Shown here one piece after another: positions 17,866 through 26,557 of a stretch of DNA of 64,000 bases. The DNA comes from an uncultured Tenacibaculum sp. (GTDB taxonomy: Bacteria; Bacteroidota; Bacteroidia; Flavobacteriales; Flavobacteriaceae), in the NCBI RefSeq assembly GCF_947502995.1, contig NZ_CANNBW010000010.1, positions 1-64,000 of the forward strand. The letters run 5' to 3'. The first letter of the stretch is position 1. Each line of letters starts with the position of its first letter. A program made the position numbers and the translations under genes. Below the pieces are notes generated by a model, which was given only the letters and a program-made list of their open reading frames with translations, was not told the DNA's origin and did not search any database.

Positions 17866-18351
17866 ATGAAATTAATCACAAGAATAAGTTTAGTTCTACT
17901 ATTATCATTCACAGTTTTCGCTTTTACAAAAAAGGAAACAGCAAAATATAAATGCATGATTCAGTTAAAGAATTATGATGGAGAAGGAGCATACATTGTA
18001 GTTTCTCTTTTAGATACAGAAGGAAAATATTTAGAAACACTTCAAGTATTGGGAGATGATGATGAATGGTATCATGAAATTTCTGAATGGTGGGATTTTT
18101 ATGGAAAGAGAAGACCAGATATTGATGCGGTTACTGGCGCAACAATTAGCGGAGGACAACGTGCAATTAAAGTGGTAGAAATTCCGACAGATAAAATTGA
18201 TGCAGGTTATAAAATTCGATTCGAAACAGCTGTTGAAGATCAAGAGTATTATGCAGATGATGTTCAATTTGAATTAACTTCAGAAAACGTAAAGAGTAAA
18301 TTTGAAGGTAAAGGCTTCATTAGATATGTTAGAATGATGCCTCAAAAATAG
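17866..18351 (+). CDS. Exported DUF2271 protein with a flavinylation-like motif
   Basis: The protein has 161 residues with a signal peptide (about 1-20) and a compact beta-rich domain with the DUF2271 pattern DDEWYHEISEWWDFYGKRRPD. Directly after it comes D87-A-V-T90-G-A-T93-I-S. D-x-x-[ST]-G-A-[ST] is the consensus that ApbE uses to attach FMN covalently in NqrC/RnfG-type proteins, so Thr93 is a candidate flavin site. The gene lies between an exported ankyrin protein (7-base gap) and a PepSY-flavodoxin-reductase fusion (50-base gap). The simplest reading is a periplasmic flavin carrier that receives electrons from that membrane reductase. No apbE gene is in the window. The DUF assignment is from pattern memory; the flavin role is inference. 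Confidence 0.82.
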   Translation: MKLITRISLVLLLSFTVFAFTKKETAKYKCMIQLKNYDGEGAYIVVSLLDTEGKYLETLQVLGDDDEWYHEISEWWDFYGKRRPDIDAVTGATISGGQRAIKVVEIPTDKIDAGYKIRFETAVEDQEYYADDVQFELTSENVKSKFEGKGFIRYVRMMPQK

Positions 18352-18401
18352 AGGAGAAAATAATTATAAAAACTTTTTAAATTTTTGAAGTTTAATATAA
18401 T

Positions 18402-20576
18402 ATGACACTTTCAATTTGGAGATATAGTCATTTAACACTGGCTATATCTTCTTTCTTATTTATAATAGTTGCTGCAATTACAGGAATTATTTTGGCTTTT
18501 GAACCTGTTTATAATCAGTTAGAAACCTATTCGGTATCTCATCTTTCTGAGGTTTCAGTTGCAGAAATGATAACAGTATTACAAGAAGAATACGAAGAAG
18601 TTATTTCTGTTGAAATTGATAATAATAGTTTTGTAGTAGCGGATGTAATTACCAAAGAAGGTGAAAGTCAAACATGTTATATTGATCCGAAAACAGGAAA
18701 AAAATTAGGTTATTTAAAACCCAAAGCCTCAATTTATAAGTTTGCTACCACATTACATCGTTCTTTATTTTTGAAAAGTATTGGTCGATTTTTTGTTGGC
18801 TTAGTTTCATTTTTATTGTTTTTAATTACAGTTTCTGGACTCGTTTTAATTCTCAAAAGACAAAGAAGTTTAATGAAGTTTTTTAATAAAATTACGTGGG
18901 AAAATTTCTATCAGTATTTTCATGTAGTTTTAGGAAGGCTTTTTATAATTCCTTTAATCATTATAACAATATCTGGAGTATATCTTTCTCTGGAAAAGTT
19001 TAATCTTTTACCTAAAGAGAAAATCAGTCATGCTATAGATTTTGATCATTTAAAAGCTGAACCACAACAAAAGATTTCAAATTTTAAAATCTTTCAGCAA
19101 ACAAAATTATCGGAACTCAGAAAAATAGATTTTCCATTTTCACCTGATGTAGAAGATTACTTTTTTGTACAAGCTACAGATAAAGAATTCACAGTAAATC
19201 AAATCACAGGCGAAGTTTTAAGTGAAGTAAATTATCCGTTTACAAAAGTAGTAGCCTATTACAGTTTACTATTACATACCGGACAAGGAAGTATAATCTG
19301 GGCGATAATTTTAGCATTCTCAAGTATAGCCACGTTGTTTTTTGTGTATTCTGGATTTGCAATGACATTTCAACGCATAAAAGGAAAAACTCGAAATAAA
19401 TTCAAAAAGGAAGCATGTGAATATGTTATTTTGGTTGGTACAGAAAATGGAAGTACACAAATGTTTGCCAAAATGCTTTATAAATCAATGATAAATGCTG
19501 GTAAAAAGGTTTTTATTACCGATTTAAATAAGTACACTACTTTTGAAAATATGCAGCATTTAGTTGTGCTAACAGCAACTTACGGAGAAGGTGAAGCTCC
19601 GTCTAATGCTTCTAAATTCTTGAAATTACTTCAAGATAAAACAATTCATAATCATCCGTTTTCTTTTTCAGTAGTTGCTTTTGGTTCGTTGGCTTATCCT
19701 AAGTTTTGTCAGTTCGGATACGATGTTGATGCTGCTTTAACAACAAATGAAAATGCGACAATGTTATTACCAATTCATACAATAAATAATAAATCGTTTG
19801 AAGCATTTTCACAATGGAAACAAGAATTCAGTAATAGAATTCAAACTGAATTGAAACTCGATAAAACTATACTAAGCAAAAGAGAAAAAACAGTTTTAGT
19901 ACCACTAGTAAAAAAAGTAACAAACGATTCCGCTAAAGAAACTTTTTTGTTAGAATTTGATTGTAATGAAAAGTTTACTTCCGGAGATTTATTAGGTATT
20001 TATCCGAATGATCAAGAACATGAACGTTTGTATTCTATCGCAAAAATTAATGATAAATTACTACTGAGTGTTAAGCGACACGAATTAGGGATTTGTTCTA
20101 ACTATTTACACAATTTGGTAGCAGGAAATTCTATCAACGCTTTTGTAAAAAAGAATCCAACATTTCATTTTCCGATGAAAGTTCCGAAAGTAATTATGAT
20201 TGCTACAGGAACTGGTATTGCGCCATTTTTAGGAATGATAAATGAAGCGAAATCAACAACAATAGATTTATATTTTGGATTACCTAACAAAGCAAGTTTA
20301 CAGATTTATGAATCTGTATTAAAAGAAGAAAAACTATCGAAGATCAATTATGTGTTTTCAAGAGAAGGTGATAAAAAAGTATATGTTCAAGATGTAATTG
20401 CAGCGCAAATAGATCAAATCATTTCAGACTTACATAACGGAACAGTAATTATGATTTGTGGAGCCATAGCAATGCAAAACGCCATATTTTTAGTTTTAGA
20501 AACAGCACTTGAAAAAAACGGTAAAACTTTAAGTCATTATAAAAACAGAAACCAAATTTTGGTTGATTGCTACTAA
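18402..20576 (+). CDS. PepSY transmembrane - flavodoxin - NAD(P)H reductase fusion
   Basis: This 724-residue fusion combines a PepSY-type membrane module with a sulfite-reductase-like flavoprotein. There are four membrane helices (about 12-34, 127-151, 177-196, 296-322). Four histidines (H10, H119 in LHR, H174 in FHVVLG, H292 in LHTGQG) sit where PepSY membrane proteins are thought to bind two b-type hemes. A flavodoxin domain follows (GTENGSTQMFA 346-356, TATYGEGEAPSNA 391-403). The C-terminal FNR-like domain has the FAD motif RLYS (542-545) and the NAD(P)H motif ATGTGIAPFLG (601-611), and ends in DCY. Electrons would pass from NAD(P)H through FAD, FMN and heme to the periplasm, probably to the DUF2271 protein encoded upstream or to ferric iron. 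The domain calls are firm; the acceptor is inferred. Confidence 0.9.
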   Translation: MTLSIWRYSHLTLAISSFLFIIVAAITGIILAFEPVYNQLETYSVSHLSEVSVAEMITVLQEEYEEVISVEIDNNSFVVADVITKEGESQTCYIDPKTGKKLGYLKPKASIYKFATTLHRSLFLKSIGRFFVGLVSFLLFLITVSGLVLILKRQRSLMKFFNKITWENFYQYFHVVLGRLFIIPLIIITISGVYLSLEKFNLLPKEKISHAIDFDHLKAEPQQKISNFKIFQQTKLSELRKIDFPFSPDVEDYFFVQATDKEFTVNQITGEVLSEVNYPFTKVVAYYSLLLHTGQGSIIWAIILAFSSIATLFFVYSGFAMTFQRIKGKTRNKFKKEACEYVILVGTENGSTQMFAKMLYKSMINAGKKVFITDLNKYTTFENMQHLVVLTATYGEGEAPSNASKFLKLLQDKTIHNHPFSFSVVAFGSLAYPKFCQFGYDVDAALTTNENATMLLPIHTINNKSFEAFSQWKQEFSNRIQTELKLDKTILSKREKTVLVPLVKKVTNDSAKETFLLEFDCNEKFTSGDLLGIYPNDQEHERLYSIAKINDKLLLSVKRHELGICSNYLHNLVAGNSINAFVKKNPTFHFPMKVPKVIMIATGTGIAPFLGMINEAKSTTIDLYFGLPNKASLQIYESVLKEEKLSKINYVFSREGDKKVYVQDVIAAQIDQIISDLHNGTVIMICGAIAMQNAIFLVLETALEKNGKTLSHYKNRNQILVDCY

Positions 20577-20594
20577 TTTTAGTTATTTGGTTCT

Positions 20595-21518
20595 ATGAAG
20601 TTGATTACACCATCGTATCTTAAAAAGGGAGATACAGTTGCCATTATTGCTCCTGCTGGAATTTTAATACATAGAGAAACTGTTATAAAAAAAGCAGTTG
20701 ACTTATTAGAAAGTTGGGGTTTACAAGTAGTATTGGGGAATCATGTCTTTGCACAGTCAAATCATTTTGCAGGTTCAGATGAAGAAAGAATCGAAGATTT
20801 TCAAAAAGCATTAGATAATCCAAATATTAAAGCTATTTGGTGTGCCAGAGGTGGTTATGGTTCTGTACGAATTATAGATCATTTAGATTTTAATCAATTT
20901 CTGAAACAGCCCAAATGGATTATCGGTTATTCTGATGTTACCGTTTTTCATAATCACATTCACAATCTAGGGGTTGAAACCTTACATGCGATTATGGGAA
21001 CCAGTATGCAAGATGATATAGCCATAATTAACGAATCTATAGAAACTTTTCGAAAAGCTATTTTTGGAGAAGATTTAGCATATCAATTGCCATCAAATCA
21101 AAATAATAGAGTAGGAGTAGTGACAGGACAATTAGTTGGTGGAAATTTAGCAATTTTAGCTTCGATGTTAGGATCAAAAAGTCAGCTTAATACAACAGAT
21201 AAAATTCTATTTATTGAAGAAATCGGGGAGTATGAGTATGCAATTGATCGCATGTTGTTTAGCTTAAAACGAACAGGTTATTTTACAAATATTAAAGGCG
21301 TAATTATTGGAGATATTTCGAAAGTAAAAGAAAATTCAATAAAATGGGGAATGTCGATCGAAGATTTAATTTTAAATGTATTACCTGAAAATATTCCTGT
21401 ACTTTTTGATTTTCCTGCTGGACATGAACCAGATAATCGTGCATTGTTAATGGGAAGAATAATTGAATTGTCAGTAAACAACAAACAAAAATCAAACATC
21501 AAGTTTATAAATGAATAA
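20595..21518 (+). CDS. ldcA: LD-carboxypeptidase, peptidase family S66
   Basis: S66 enzymes remove the terminal D-alanine from muropeptide tetrapeptides during peptidoglycan recycling. The 307 residues contain the CARGGYGS segment (83-90), the nucleophile Ser113 in GYSDVT, the acidic region FIEEIGEYEYAIDR (206-219) and the catalytic His277 in AGHEPDN. No signal peptide is seen, so it acts in the cytosol. It starts 18 bases after the flavoreductase gene and is likely part of the same transcript, followed by yraN. This pairing of ldcA with yraN seems independent of the redox genes. Family assignment is secure. Confidence 0.93.
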   Translation: MKLITPSYLKKGDTVAIIAPAGILIHRETVIKKAVDLLESWGLQVVLGNHVFAQSNHFAGSDEERIEDFQKALDNPNIKAIWCARGGYGSVRIIDHLDFNQFLKQPKWIIGYSDVTVFHNHIHNLGVETLHAIMGTSMQDDIAIINESIETFRKAIFGEDLAYQLPSNQNNRVGVVTGQLVGGNLAILASMLGSKSQLNTTDKILFIEEIGEYEYAIDRMLFSLKRTGYFTNIKGVIIGDISKVKENSIKWGMSIEDLILNVLPENIPVLFDFPAGHEPDNRALLMGRIIELSVNNKQKSNIKFINE

Positions 21519-21556
21519 AATAGAAGTCGAAATTTCTAATTTAGAGAAATATTAAA

Positions 21557-21916
21557 ATGGCAAAACACAATGAACTAGGAAAAGAAGGAGAGTTACTAGC
21601 TTTAGAATTCTTAAAAGAAAAAGGCTATGAAATTCTTGAACAAAACTACAGATTAGGAAAAGCCGAAATAGATCTTATTATAACAAAAGAAAATTGGTTG
21701 ATTGCTGTAGAAGTTAAAACTCGATCAACAAACTATTTTGGTAATCCTGAGGAATTTGTTAATGCAAAGAAGAAGAAAATATTAGTTGAAGCTATGAATT
21801 CTTATGTAATTGAGAACGATTTAGATGTTGAAGTAAGATTCGATATCATCGCTGTTTTAAAGAAACAAAATGATTTCAAAATAGAACATATCGAAGACGC
21901 CTTTTTATTCTTTTAA
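21557..21916 (+). CDS. yraN: YraN family (UPF0102) endonuclease-like protein
   Basis: The 119-residue protein matches the YraN/UPF0102 family, which has an archaeal Holliday-junction-resolvase-like PD-(D/E)XK fold. The hallmark residues are visible: the glutamate in GKEGELLALEFL (10-21), the aspartate in GKAEIDLI, and EVKTRS. The activity of this family is still unproven. It follows ldcA by 38 bases and probably ends the five-gene operon. No clear terminator hairpin was seen in the 149-base gap that follows. Confidence 0.92.
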   Translation: MAKHNELGKEGELLALEFLKEKGYEILEQNYRLGKAEIDLIITKENWLIAVEVKTRSTNYFGNPEEFVNAKKKKILVEAMNSYVIENDLDVEVRFDIIAVLKKQNDFKIEHIEDAFLFF

Positions 21917-22065
21917 GTAGAGTTTAAGTTTTCTAATTTCATTTATTACCATAGATCAATTTTTAAGAAATAAGCATAATGTAATTTTGAAAAGTAGTAT
22001 TAGAAGTTATAATTTATTCTAATTCTCAACCTCATATTTTCTTAAAAAACATAAAATAAATCACT

Positions 22066-23226
22066 ATGCTTAATTTTAACTTTTACAATCCGACTCACAT
22101 CGTTTTCGGTAAAGATAGATTGTCTGAACTAGCTACATTAGTTCCAAAAAACGCTAAAGTATTAATCACTTACGGAGGTGGAAGTATCAAGAAATTTGGA
22201 ACTTTCGATAAAATCACCGAAGCTTTACAAGGTTTCGAAATATTTGAATTTGGAGGTATAGAACCAAATCCACAATTAAATACATGTGTCAAAGCAGCAG
22301 AACTTATTAAAGAGAATAATATTGGCTTTATTTTAGCTGTAGGTGGAGGTTCTGTATTAGATGCAACTAAATATATTTCTATTGCAGCGAAATACGAAGG
22401 AGACGATTATACATCTTTAATTAAACACGGATTTTCACCTATTCCTGTTGAAGATGCTGTTCCTTTTGGAGCTGTTTTAACTTTACCTGCTACAGGTTCT
22501 GAAATGAATGCTTTTTCTGTGATCAGCCATGAAACTGGAAAGTATGGAATTTATTCTCCTCTGTTTTATCCGAAGTTTTCATTTTTAGATCCAACATTAA
22601 CTTACACGTTACCAAAGAAACAAGTTGCCAACGGAATTGTAGATACATTTATTCATGTAGTTGAGCAATACATTACTTTTCCTGTAGATGCGAGATTTCA
22701 AGATAGAACTGCTGAAGGTATTTTACAGATTTTAGTTGAAATTGGAGAACAAACATTAAACAATCCTGAAGATTACGATACGAGAGCAAACTTTATGTGG
22801 TGTGCGACAATGGCATTAAACGGATTAATCGGTTCTGGTGTTCCACAAGATTGGAGTACACATATGATCGGTCATGAATTTACGGCTAAGTTTGATATTG
22901 ATCATGGAAGAACTTTAGCGATGGTTTTACCTTCACTTTTAAGAGAAAGAAAGGACAAAAAGGAAGCAAAATTATTACAATATGCAGAAAGAGTTTGGAA
23001 CATTACTGAAGGAACTTCAGATGAAAGAATTGAAGCTGCAATTCAAGAAACAGAAAAATTCTTTAATAGTTTAGGTGTGGCTACAAAGATTAGTGACTAT
23101 GATATTCAAAAAGACGAATTAAAAGACATTATTTCTCAATTAGAATCTCATGGAATGGTAGCTTTATCTGAAACTGGAGATTTAACTCTAGATATTACTG
23201 AACGCATTTTAGAGAATGCTTACTAG
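22066..23226 (+). CDS. Iron-type alcohol dehydrogenase, YqhD-like aldehyde reductase
   Basis: The 386-residue protein matches the group III metal-dependent alcohol dehydrogenases. The nucleotide-binding GGGS (93-96) is present. Four metal ligands, D193, H197, H266 and H280, align one position off those of E. coli YqhD (D194, H198, H267, H281). YqhD uses NADPH to reduce short aldehydes, including those from lipid peroxidation, so an aldehyde-detoxifying role is likely. It stands alone, with a strong bidirectional terminator after it. Cofactor preference cannot be settled from the sequence. Confidence 0.92.
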   Translation: MLNFNFYNPTHIVFGKDRLSELATLVPKNAKVLITYGGGSIKKFGTFDKITEALQGFEIFEFGGIEPNPQLNTCVKAAELIKENNIGFILAVGGGSVLDATKYISIAAKYEGDDYTSLIKHGFSPIPVEDAVPFGAVLTLPATGSEMNAFSVISHETGKYGIYSPLFYPKFSFLDPTLTYTLPKKQVANGIVDTFIHVVEQYITFPVDARFQDRTAEGILQILVEIGEQTLNNPEDYDTRANFMWCATMALNGLIGSGVPQDWSTHMIGHEFTAKFDIDHGRTLAMVLPSLLRERKDKKEAKLLQYAERVWNITEGTSDERIEAAIQETEKFFNSLGVATKISDYDIQKDELKDIISQLESHGMVALSETGDLTLDITERILENAY

Positions 23227-23253
23227 TATATCTTAGGACTTATTTATAAAAAG

Positions 23254-23285
23254 AAAAACGACAATCAAAATTGATTGTCGTTTTT
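23254..23285. terminator. Bidirectional terminator
   Basis: A perfect 14-bp stem, AAAAACGACAATCA / TGATTGTCGTTTTT with an AAAT loop, lies between the convergent genes ending at 23226 and 23307. Confidence 0.92.
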
Positions 23286-23306
23286 ATATATGTTGAGTTT
23301 CTGATA

Positions 23307-24701
23307 TTATTCAGAAGCTGTTTTTTCTTTATTTAAGAATTCTTTAATGTCTTCTATAGCATTAGGAACAGCGATAATTTTTTTGTTCTTATCTAAAATA
23401 AAGTACGTTGGCGTAGCATCTATTCTATATTTTTGAACCACTTCATTATCGAACTTATACGTAGGATGTGTACCTAAAACATTATGCCAGTTGTATAATT
23501 TGTTTTTAGCCCAAGAATTGAAATCAAGATCATTCTCTTCTATAGCAAAAGCAATCACAGAAGTATTATCGTATTCTTTCATGAATTCATGTACTTCAGG
23601 CACTTCTTTAACACAGTGTCCACATTGAGTACTCCAGAAAATCATTAAGTAATATTCACCATCATCTAAAGTTGATAAAGAATAATCTTTTCCGTCTTCT
23701 TTCCAAGAAAAATCAGGAGCAGTACGTCCAACAGAAACACTTAATTCACCTAATTTCTTTTCTTTAAATTGAGCGTCTTGTAAATCTGATGGTAATTTAT
23801 CATAGTAATCTGCAAAAACTCCATCTACAATTTCTGAGTTTCTTTGAATTGTGAAACGAGTGATTAAATACTCTAAAATTTCTTTTTTAGTAGCATCCTT
23901 CTTCACAATCTTCATGATTTTGTCAATAGACTCTTTGTATAATTTTTGCTGTAATGTTTGACTTTCAGCAATGTTTAAATAAAATACATAGTTTGTAATC
24001 TTATCAACAACAAAAGGTGAATTGTATAATGTTTTATCTGAAAAATCTATGTTATCAAAAAAGCTGTTTAAAACATGATCTAAATATTCCTGAGTATCAT
24101 CAAAAATATCATCAGAATTTGTAGCTTCAGAAGCTTTAATGAAAGTATTTACTAACATACCTTCAGATTTACCTTCGTAAATTTCTTGAACTTCTTCTTG
24201 CTCTTTGTAAGCTTTCTTATAAGCTTTTTTAGTTTTCTTTTCGTCAGATTTTAAGTATTCAACCTGTAAAGAATCAATAGCACGTTGAGTTAATGATAAT
24301 GCTTCTAAATATTCTCTATATACTTTATTTTCTCTAGATTTTGTAAATACTACAGATTCTTCTGGAAACTGAGGATTAAAAACAAATTCTATATTTTCTT
24401 TATTAAAAAATAAATCAACAAAGCCAGCACCTGTATTTCTATAACTTACTCTATAAGCTCCAACTTTAGCATCTGCAGGAAGTTGTAATTCAAAACGTCC
24501 AACTTTTTGCGTGCTTCCTCCTAAATCAACATCTTCAAACTTGATTGTTGAATTGCTAATAAATTTTTGTTTAGCACCATCAATTCTATATAGTACAACC
24601 CAATCACTTTTTTCTGGAGGAGTCATTGTCCCTTTTATAGAAAATTGCGCGTTTGCAATTGAGGCAACAAAAATTAGTAAAACAAAAAATCTTTTCATCA
24701 T
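23307..24701 (-). CDS. TlpA-like thioredoxin-fold exported protein
   Basis: The 464-residue protein has a signal peptide (MMKRFFVLLIFVASIANAQ), then an N-terminal beta domain of the DUF4369 type (about 20-125). A long charged helical middle follows (130-315), then a C-terminal TlpA/ResA thioredoxin domain from about 322. The active site is C360-G-H-C363 in IFWSTQCGHC and the cis-proline is P431 in DATPTYFI. It likely works as a periplasmic thiol-disulfide reductase. Bacteroidota carry many such DUF4369-TlpA proteins, often near outer-membrane or metal-handling genes, but no partner is obvious here. It is a single gene with a TAATTTTG -7-like element upstream. Confidence 0.88.
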   Translation of the reverse strand: MMKRFFVLLIFVASIANAQFSIKGTMTPPEKSDWVVLYRIDGAKQKFISNSTIKFEDVDLGGSTQKVGRFELQLPADAKVGAYRVSYRNTGAGFVDLFFNKENIEFVFNPQFPEESVVFTKSRENKVYREYLEALSLTQRAIDSLQVEYLKSDEKKTKKAYKKAYKEQEEVQEIYEGKSEGMLVNTFIKASEATNSDDIFDDTQEYLDHVLNSFFDNIDFSDKTLYNSPFVVDKITNYVFYLNIAESQTLQQKLYKESIDKIMKIVKKDATKKEILEYLITRFTIQRNSEIVDGVFADYYDKLPSDLQDAQFKEKKLGELSVSVGRTAPDFSWKEDGKDYSLSTLDDGEYYLMIFWSTQCGHCVKEVPEVHEFMKEYDNTSVIAFAIEENDLDFNSWAKNKLYNWHNVLGTHPTYKFDNEVVQKYRIDATPTYFILDKNKKIIAVPNAIEDIKEFLNKEKTASE

Positions 24702-24764
24702 TAATAAGGGATTTTATATTAAAATAATATTTAAATTCTGCTTCTAGTATTCCAATAAGCGTAC

Positions 24765-24772
24765 CAAAATTA
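24765..24772 (-). promoter_or_regulatory. Candidate -7 element for the TlpA-like gene (TAATTTTG)
   Basis: A minus-strand match to TAnnTTTG about 64 bases upstream of the ATG at 24701. The -33 element is not evident. Confidence 0.4.
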
Positions 24773-24821
24773 CTATTTCTTATTTAATTTAAGTACTTTA
24801 GGTTCAAATTTATTGAACTTA

Positions 24822-25616
24822 ATGACCGTAAAAAACAAAATAGTTTGGTTGACTGGAGCTTCTTCTGGTATAGGAAAGTCCCTAGCCATCTTACTTTCCT
24901 GCCAAAATACAAAATTAATCTTATCTTCAAGAAACGAAACGACTTTAAATGAGGTGAAATCTCTGTGTCTTTTTCCTGAAAATGTAAAAATATTGCCTTT
25001 AGATTTAGAAGATTATGAAAATTTATCTGATAAAGTTAGTACTGCGATAGCGTTTTTTGGAGGTGTAGATATCTTAATTAACAATGGTGGAATAAGTCAA
25101 AGATCTTTAGCAAAAGACACGAATATTTCTGTCGATAAAAGATTGATGGATATTAATTATTTGGGAACTGTTGCACTAACAAAAGCTATTTTGCCACATT
25201 TTGTGAAAAAGAATTCTGGTCATTTTGTGGTAACTACAAGTATTGTTGGAAAAATAGGAACGCCGTTACGATCTACTTATGCAGCAACAAAACATGCACT
25301 CCATGGTTTTTTTGATAGCTTACGTGCAGAAGTTTTTAATAATAATATAAAAGTAACTTTAGTTTGTCCTGGTTTTGTTACTACAAATGTTTCTAAAAAT
25401 GCATTAACTGGTGATGGAACACCACAAGAAACTATGGATAAGGCTACGGCAAATGGTATACATCCAGATCGTTTTGCAAAGCTAATGCTAAAAGCTATTC
25501 AAGCAGAAAAAGAAGAAGTATATATAGCTGGAGCTAAAGAGAAATTAGGAGTTTATGTTAAACGTTTTTATCCTAAATTATTATCTAAAATGATTTGTAA
25601 ATTAAGTGTTACTTAA
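24822..25616 (+). CDS. Short-chain dehydrogenase/reductase
   Basis: The start is ATG at 24822 (an in-frame TTG lies three codons earlier), giving 264 residues. It is a classical SDR: cofactor motif TGASSGIG (11-18), INNGG (86-90), and catalytic Ser140, Tyr153 and Lys157 in YAATKHAL. The overall pattern (SIVGKIGTPLRSTYAATKHA, CPGFVTT) resembles the DHRS7/YqjQ-like membrane-associated or cytosolic reductases of unknown substrate. Its last eight bases overlap the convergent 118-residue gene, so the two cannot both have independent terminators between them. Confidence 0.9.
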   Translation: MTVKNKIVWLTGASSGIGKSLAILLSCQNTKLILSSRNETTLNEVKSLCLFPENVKILPLDLEDYENLSDKVSTAIAFFGGVDILINNGGISQRSLAKDTNISVDKRLMDINYLGTVALTKAILPHFVKKNSGHFVVTTSIVGKIGTPLRSTYAATKHALHGFFDSLRAEVFNNNIKVTLVCPGFVTTNVSKNALTGDGTPQETMDKATANGIHPDRFAKLMLKAIQAEKEEVYIAGAKEKLGVYVKRFYPKLLSKMICKLSVT

Positions 25617-25965
25617 AAAAGCCAATACTATCAAAATAAGAGATAATAGCTTCTTTCATTAAAACAGTTTGTTCACCAGGTTTTAAATTTGGTAATTCAG
25701 TTAGTGTTTTATAATGTGGCCAACCTTCATTATCGAAATAATCAAACTCATAGTATCCGTAAGGTTCTAAAAGTTTACAAATAGCAATATGCATAAGGTT
25801 TATTTTTTCATCTTTTTTGAATTTCCTTTGACCTTGACCCAATTCTTGAACACCTATGAGGTATATGATAGCATCTATGGTTAATTCATCTCCTTCTGCA
25901 AATTGATTTGTAAGTTTATTAACTATAAAATCCCATTTTTCTTTCAAGTTTATAACCTTTTCCAT
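25609..25965 (-). CDS. Conserved small cytosolic protein of unknown function
   Basis: The 118-residue protein, acidic and soluble, has no signal peptide or membrane segment. It contains DAIIYLIGVQELGQGQRKF, HIAICKLLEPYGYYEF and a DNEGWPHY segment. It looks like a Bacteroidota-conserved hypothetical protein, judged only by its regular helical pattern and good codon use. It overlaps the SDR gene tail to tail by eight bases and is divergent from cvpA across a 67-base gap. No function is suggested. Confidence 0.75.
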   Translation of the reverse strand: MEKVINLKEKWDFIVNKLTNQFAEGDELTIDAIIYLIGVQELGQGQRKFKKDEKINLMHIAICKLLEPYGYYEFDYFDNEGWPHYKTLTELPNLKPGEQTVLMKEAIISYFDSIGFFK

Positions 25966-26006
25966 TTGTATTTTATATTACAAAGCAAAGATACAAACGA
26001 GATACT

Positions 26007-26014
26007 TATATTTG
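26007..26014 (+). promoter_or_regulatory. Candidate -7 element for cvpA (TATATTTG)
   Basis: A full TAnnTTTG match 18 bases upstream of the cvpA ATG at 26033. It argues for that ATG over the in-frame TTG at 26012, which lies inside the element. Confidence 0.5.
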
Positions 26015-26032
26015 TTAAAATTCTTAATAACT

Positions 26033-26557
26033 ATGAATACTCTAGATATTATTATTGCTGCATTACTTCTTTTCGGATTTGTAAGAGGTTTAATGAAAGG
26101 TTTGTTCGTGGAGGTTGCTTCTTTAGTAGCTTTAGTGGCTGGAGTATACGGAGCTATTCATTTTTCTTATTTTTTAGGAGATTGGCTTAAAGATAGCTTA
26201 GATTGGGAAGAGAAATATATCACATTAGTAGCCTTTGCAGGAACTTTTGTGATTATAATTTTAGCAATAGCGTTATTAGGAAAAATCTTAACCAAGATAG
26301 CTGATTTTGCTTCTTTAGGTATTTTAAATAAAATCTTAGGTGGAGCTTTTGGAGCCTTAAAAATAGGATTAATTTTAAGTGTTATTTTTATTTTCTTCGG
26401 AAAAATGAATGACACAATTCCGTTTGTGAAAAAAGAAAGTTTAGAAGAATCAATCTTATTTCATCCAGTTAAAAAAATTGCTCCAATGATTTTTCCATCA
26501 ATTATAAAAGATGATGAGGGGCAAACTGATGATAATGAAGAAGAAACTACGATTTAG
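26033..26557 (+). CDS. CvpA family membrane protein
   Basis: From the ATG at 26033 the protein has 174 residues: MNTLDIIIAALLLFGFVRGLMKG, the typical CvpA opening, then three further hydrophobic segments (VEVASLVALVAGVYGAIHF, YITLVAFAGTFVIIILAIALLG, GAFGALKIGLILSVIFIF) and a short acidic tail. CvpA proteins are inner-membrane proteins needed for colicin V production in E. coli and linked to envelope homeostasis. The Phe-Val-Arg-Gly motif in the first helix is characteristic. The 3' end overlaps the convergent lipoprotein-like gene by 11 bases. Confidence 0.9.
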   Translation: MNTLDIIIAALLLFGFVRGLMKGLFVEVASLVALVAGVYGAIHFSYFLGDWLKDSLDWEEKYITLVAFAGTFVIIILAIALLGKILTKIADFASLGILNKILGGAFGALKIGLILSVIFIFFGKMNDTIPFVKKESLEESILFHPVKKIAPMIFPSIIKDDEGQTDDNEEETTI

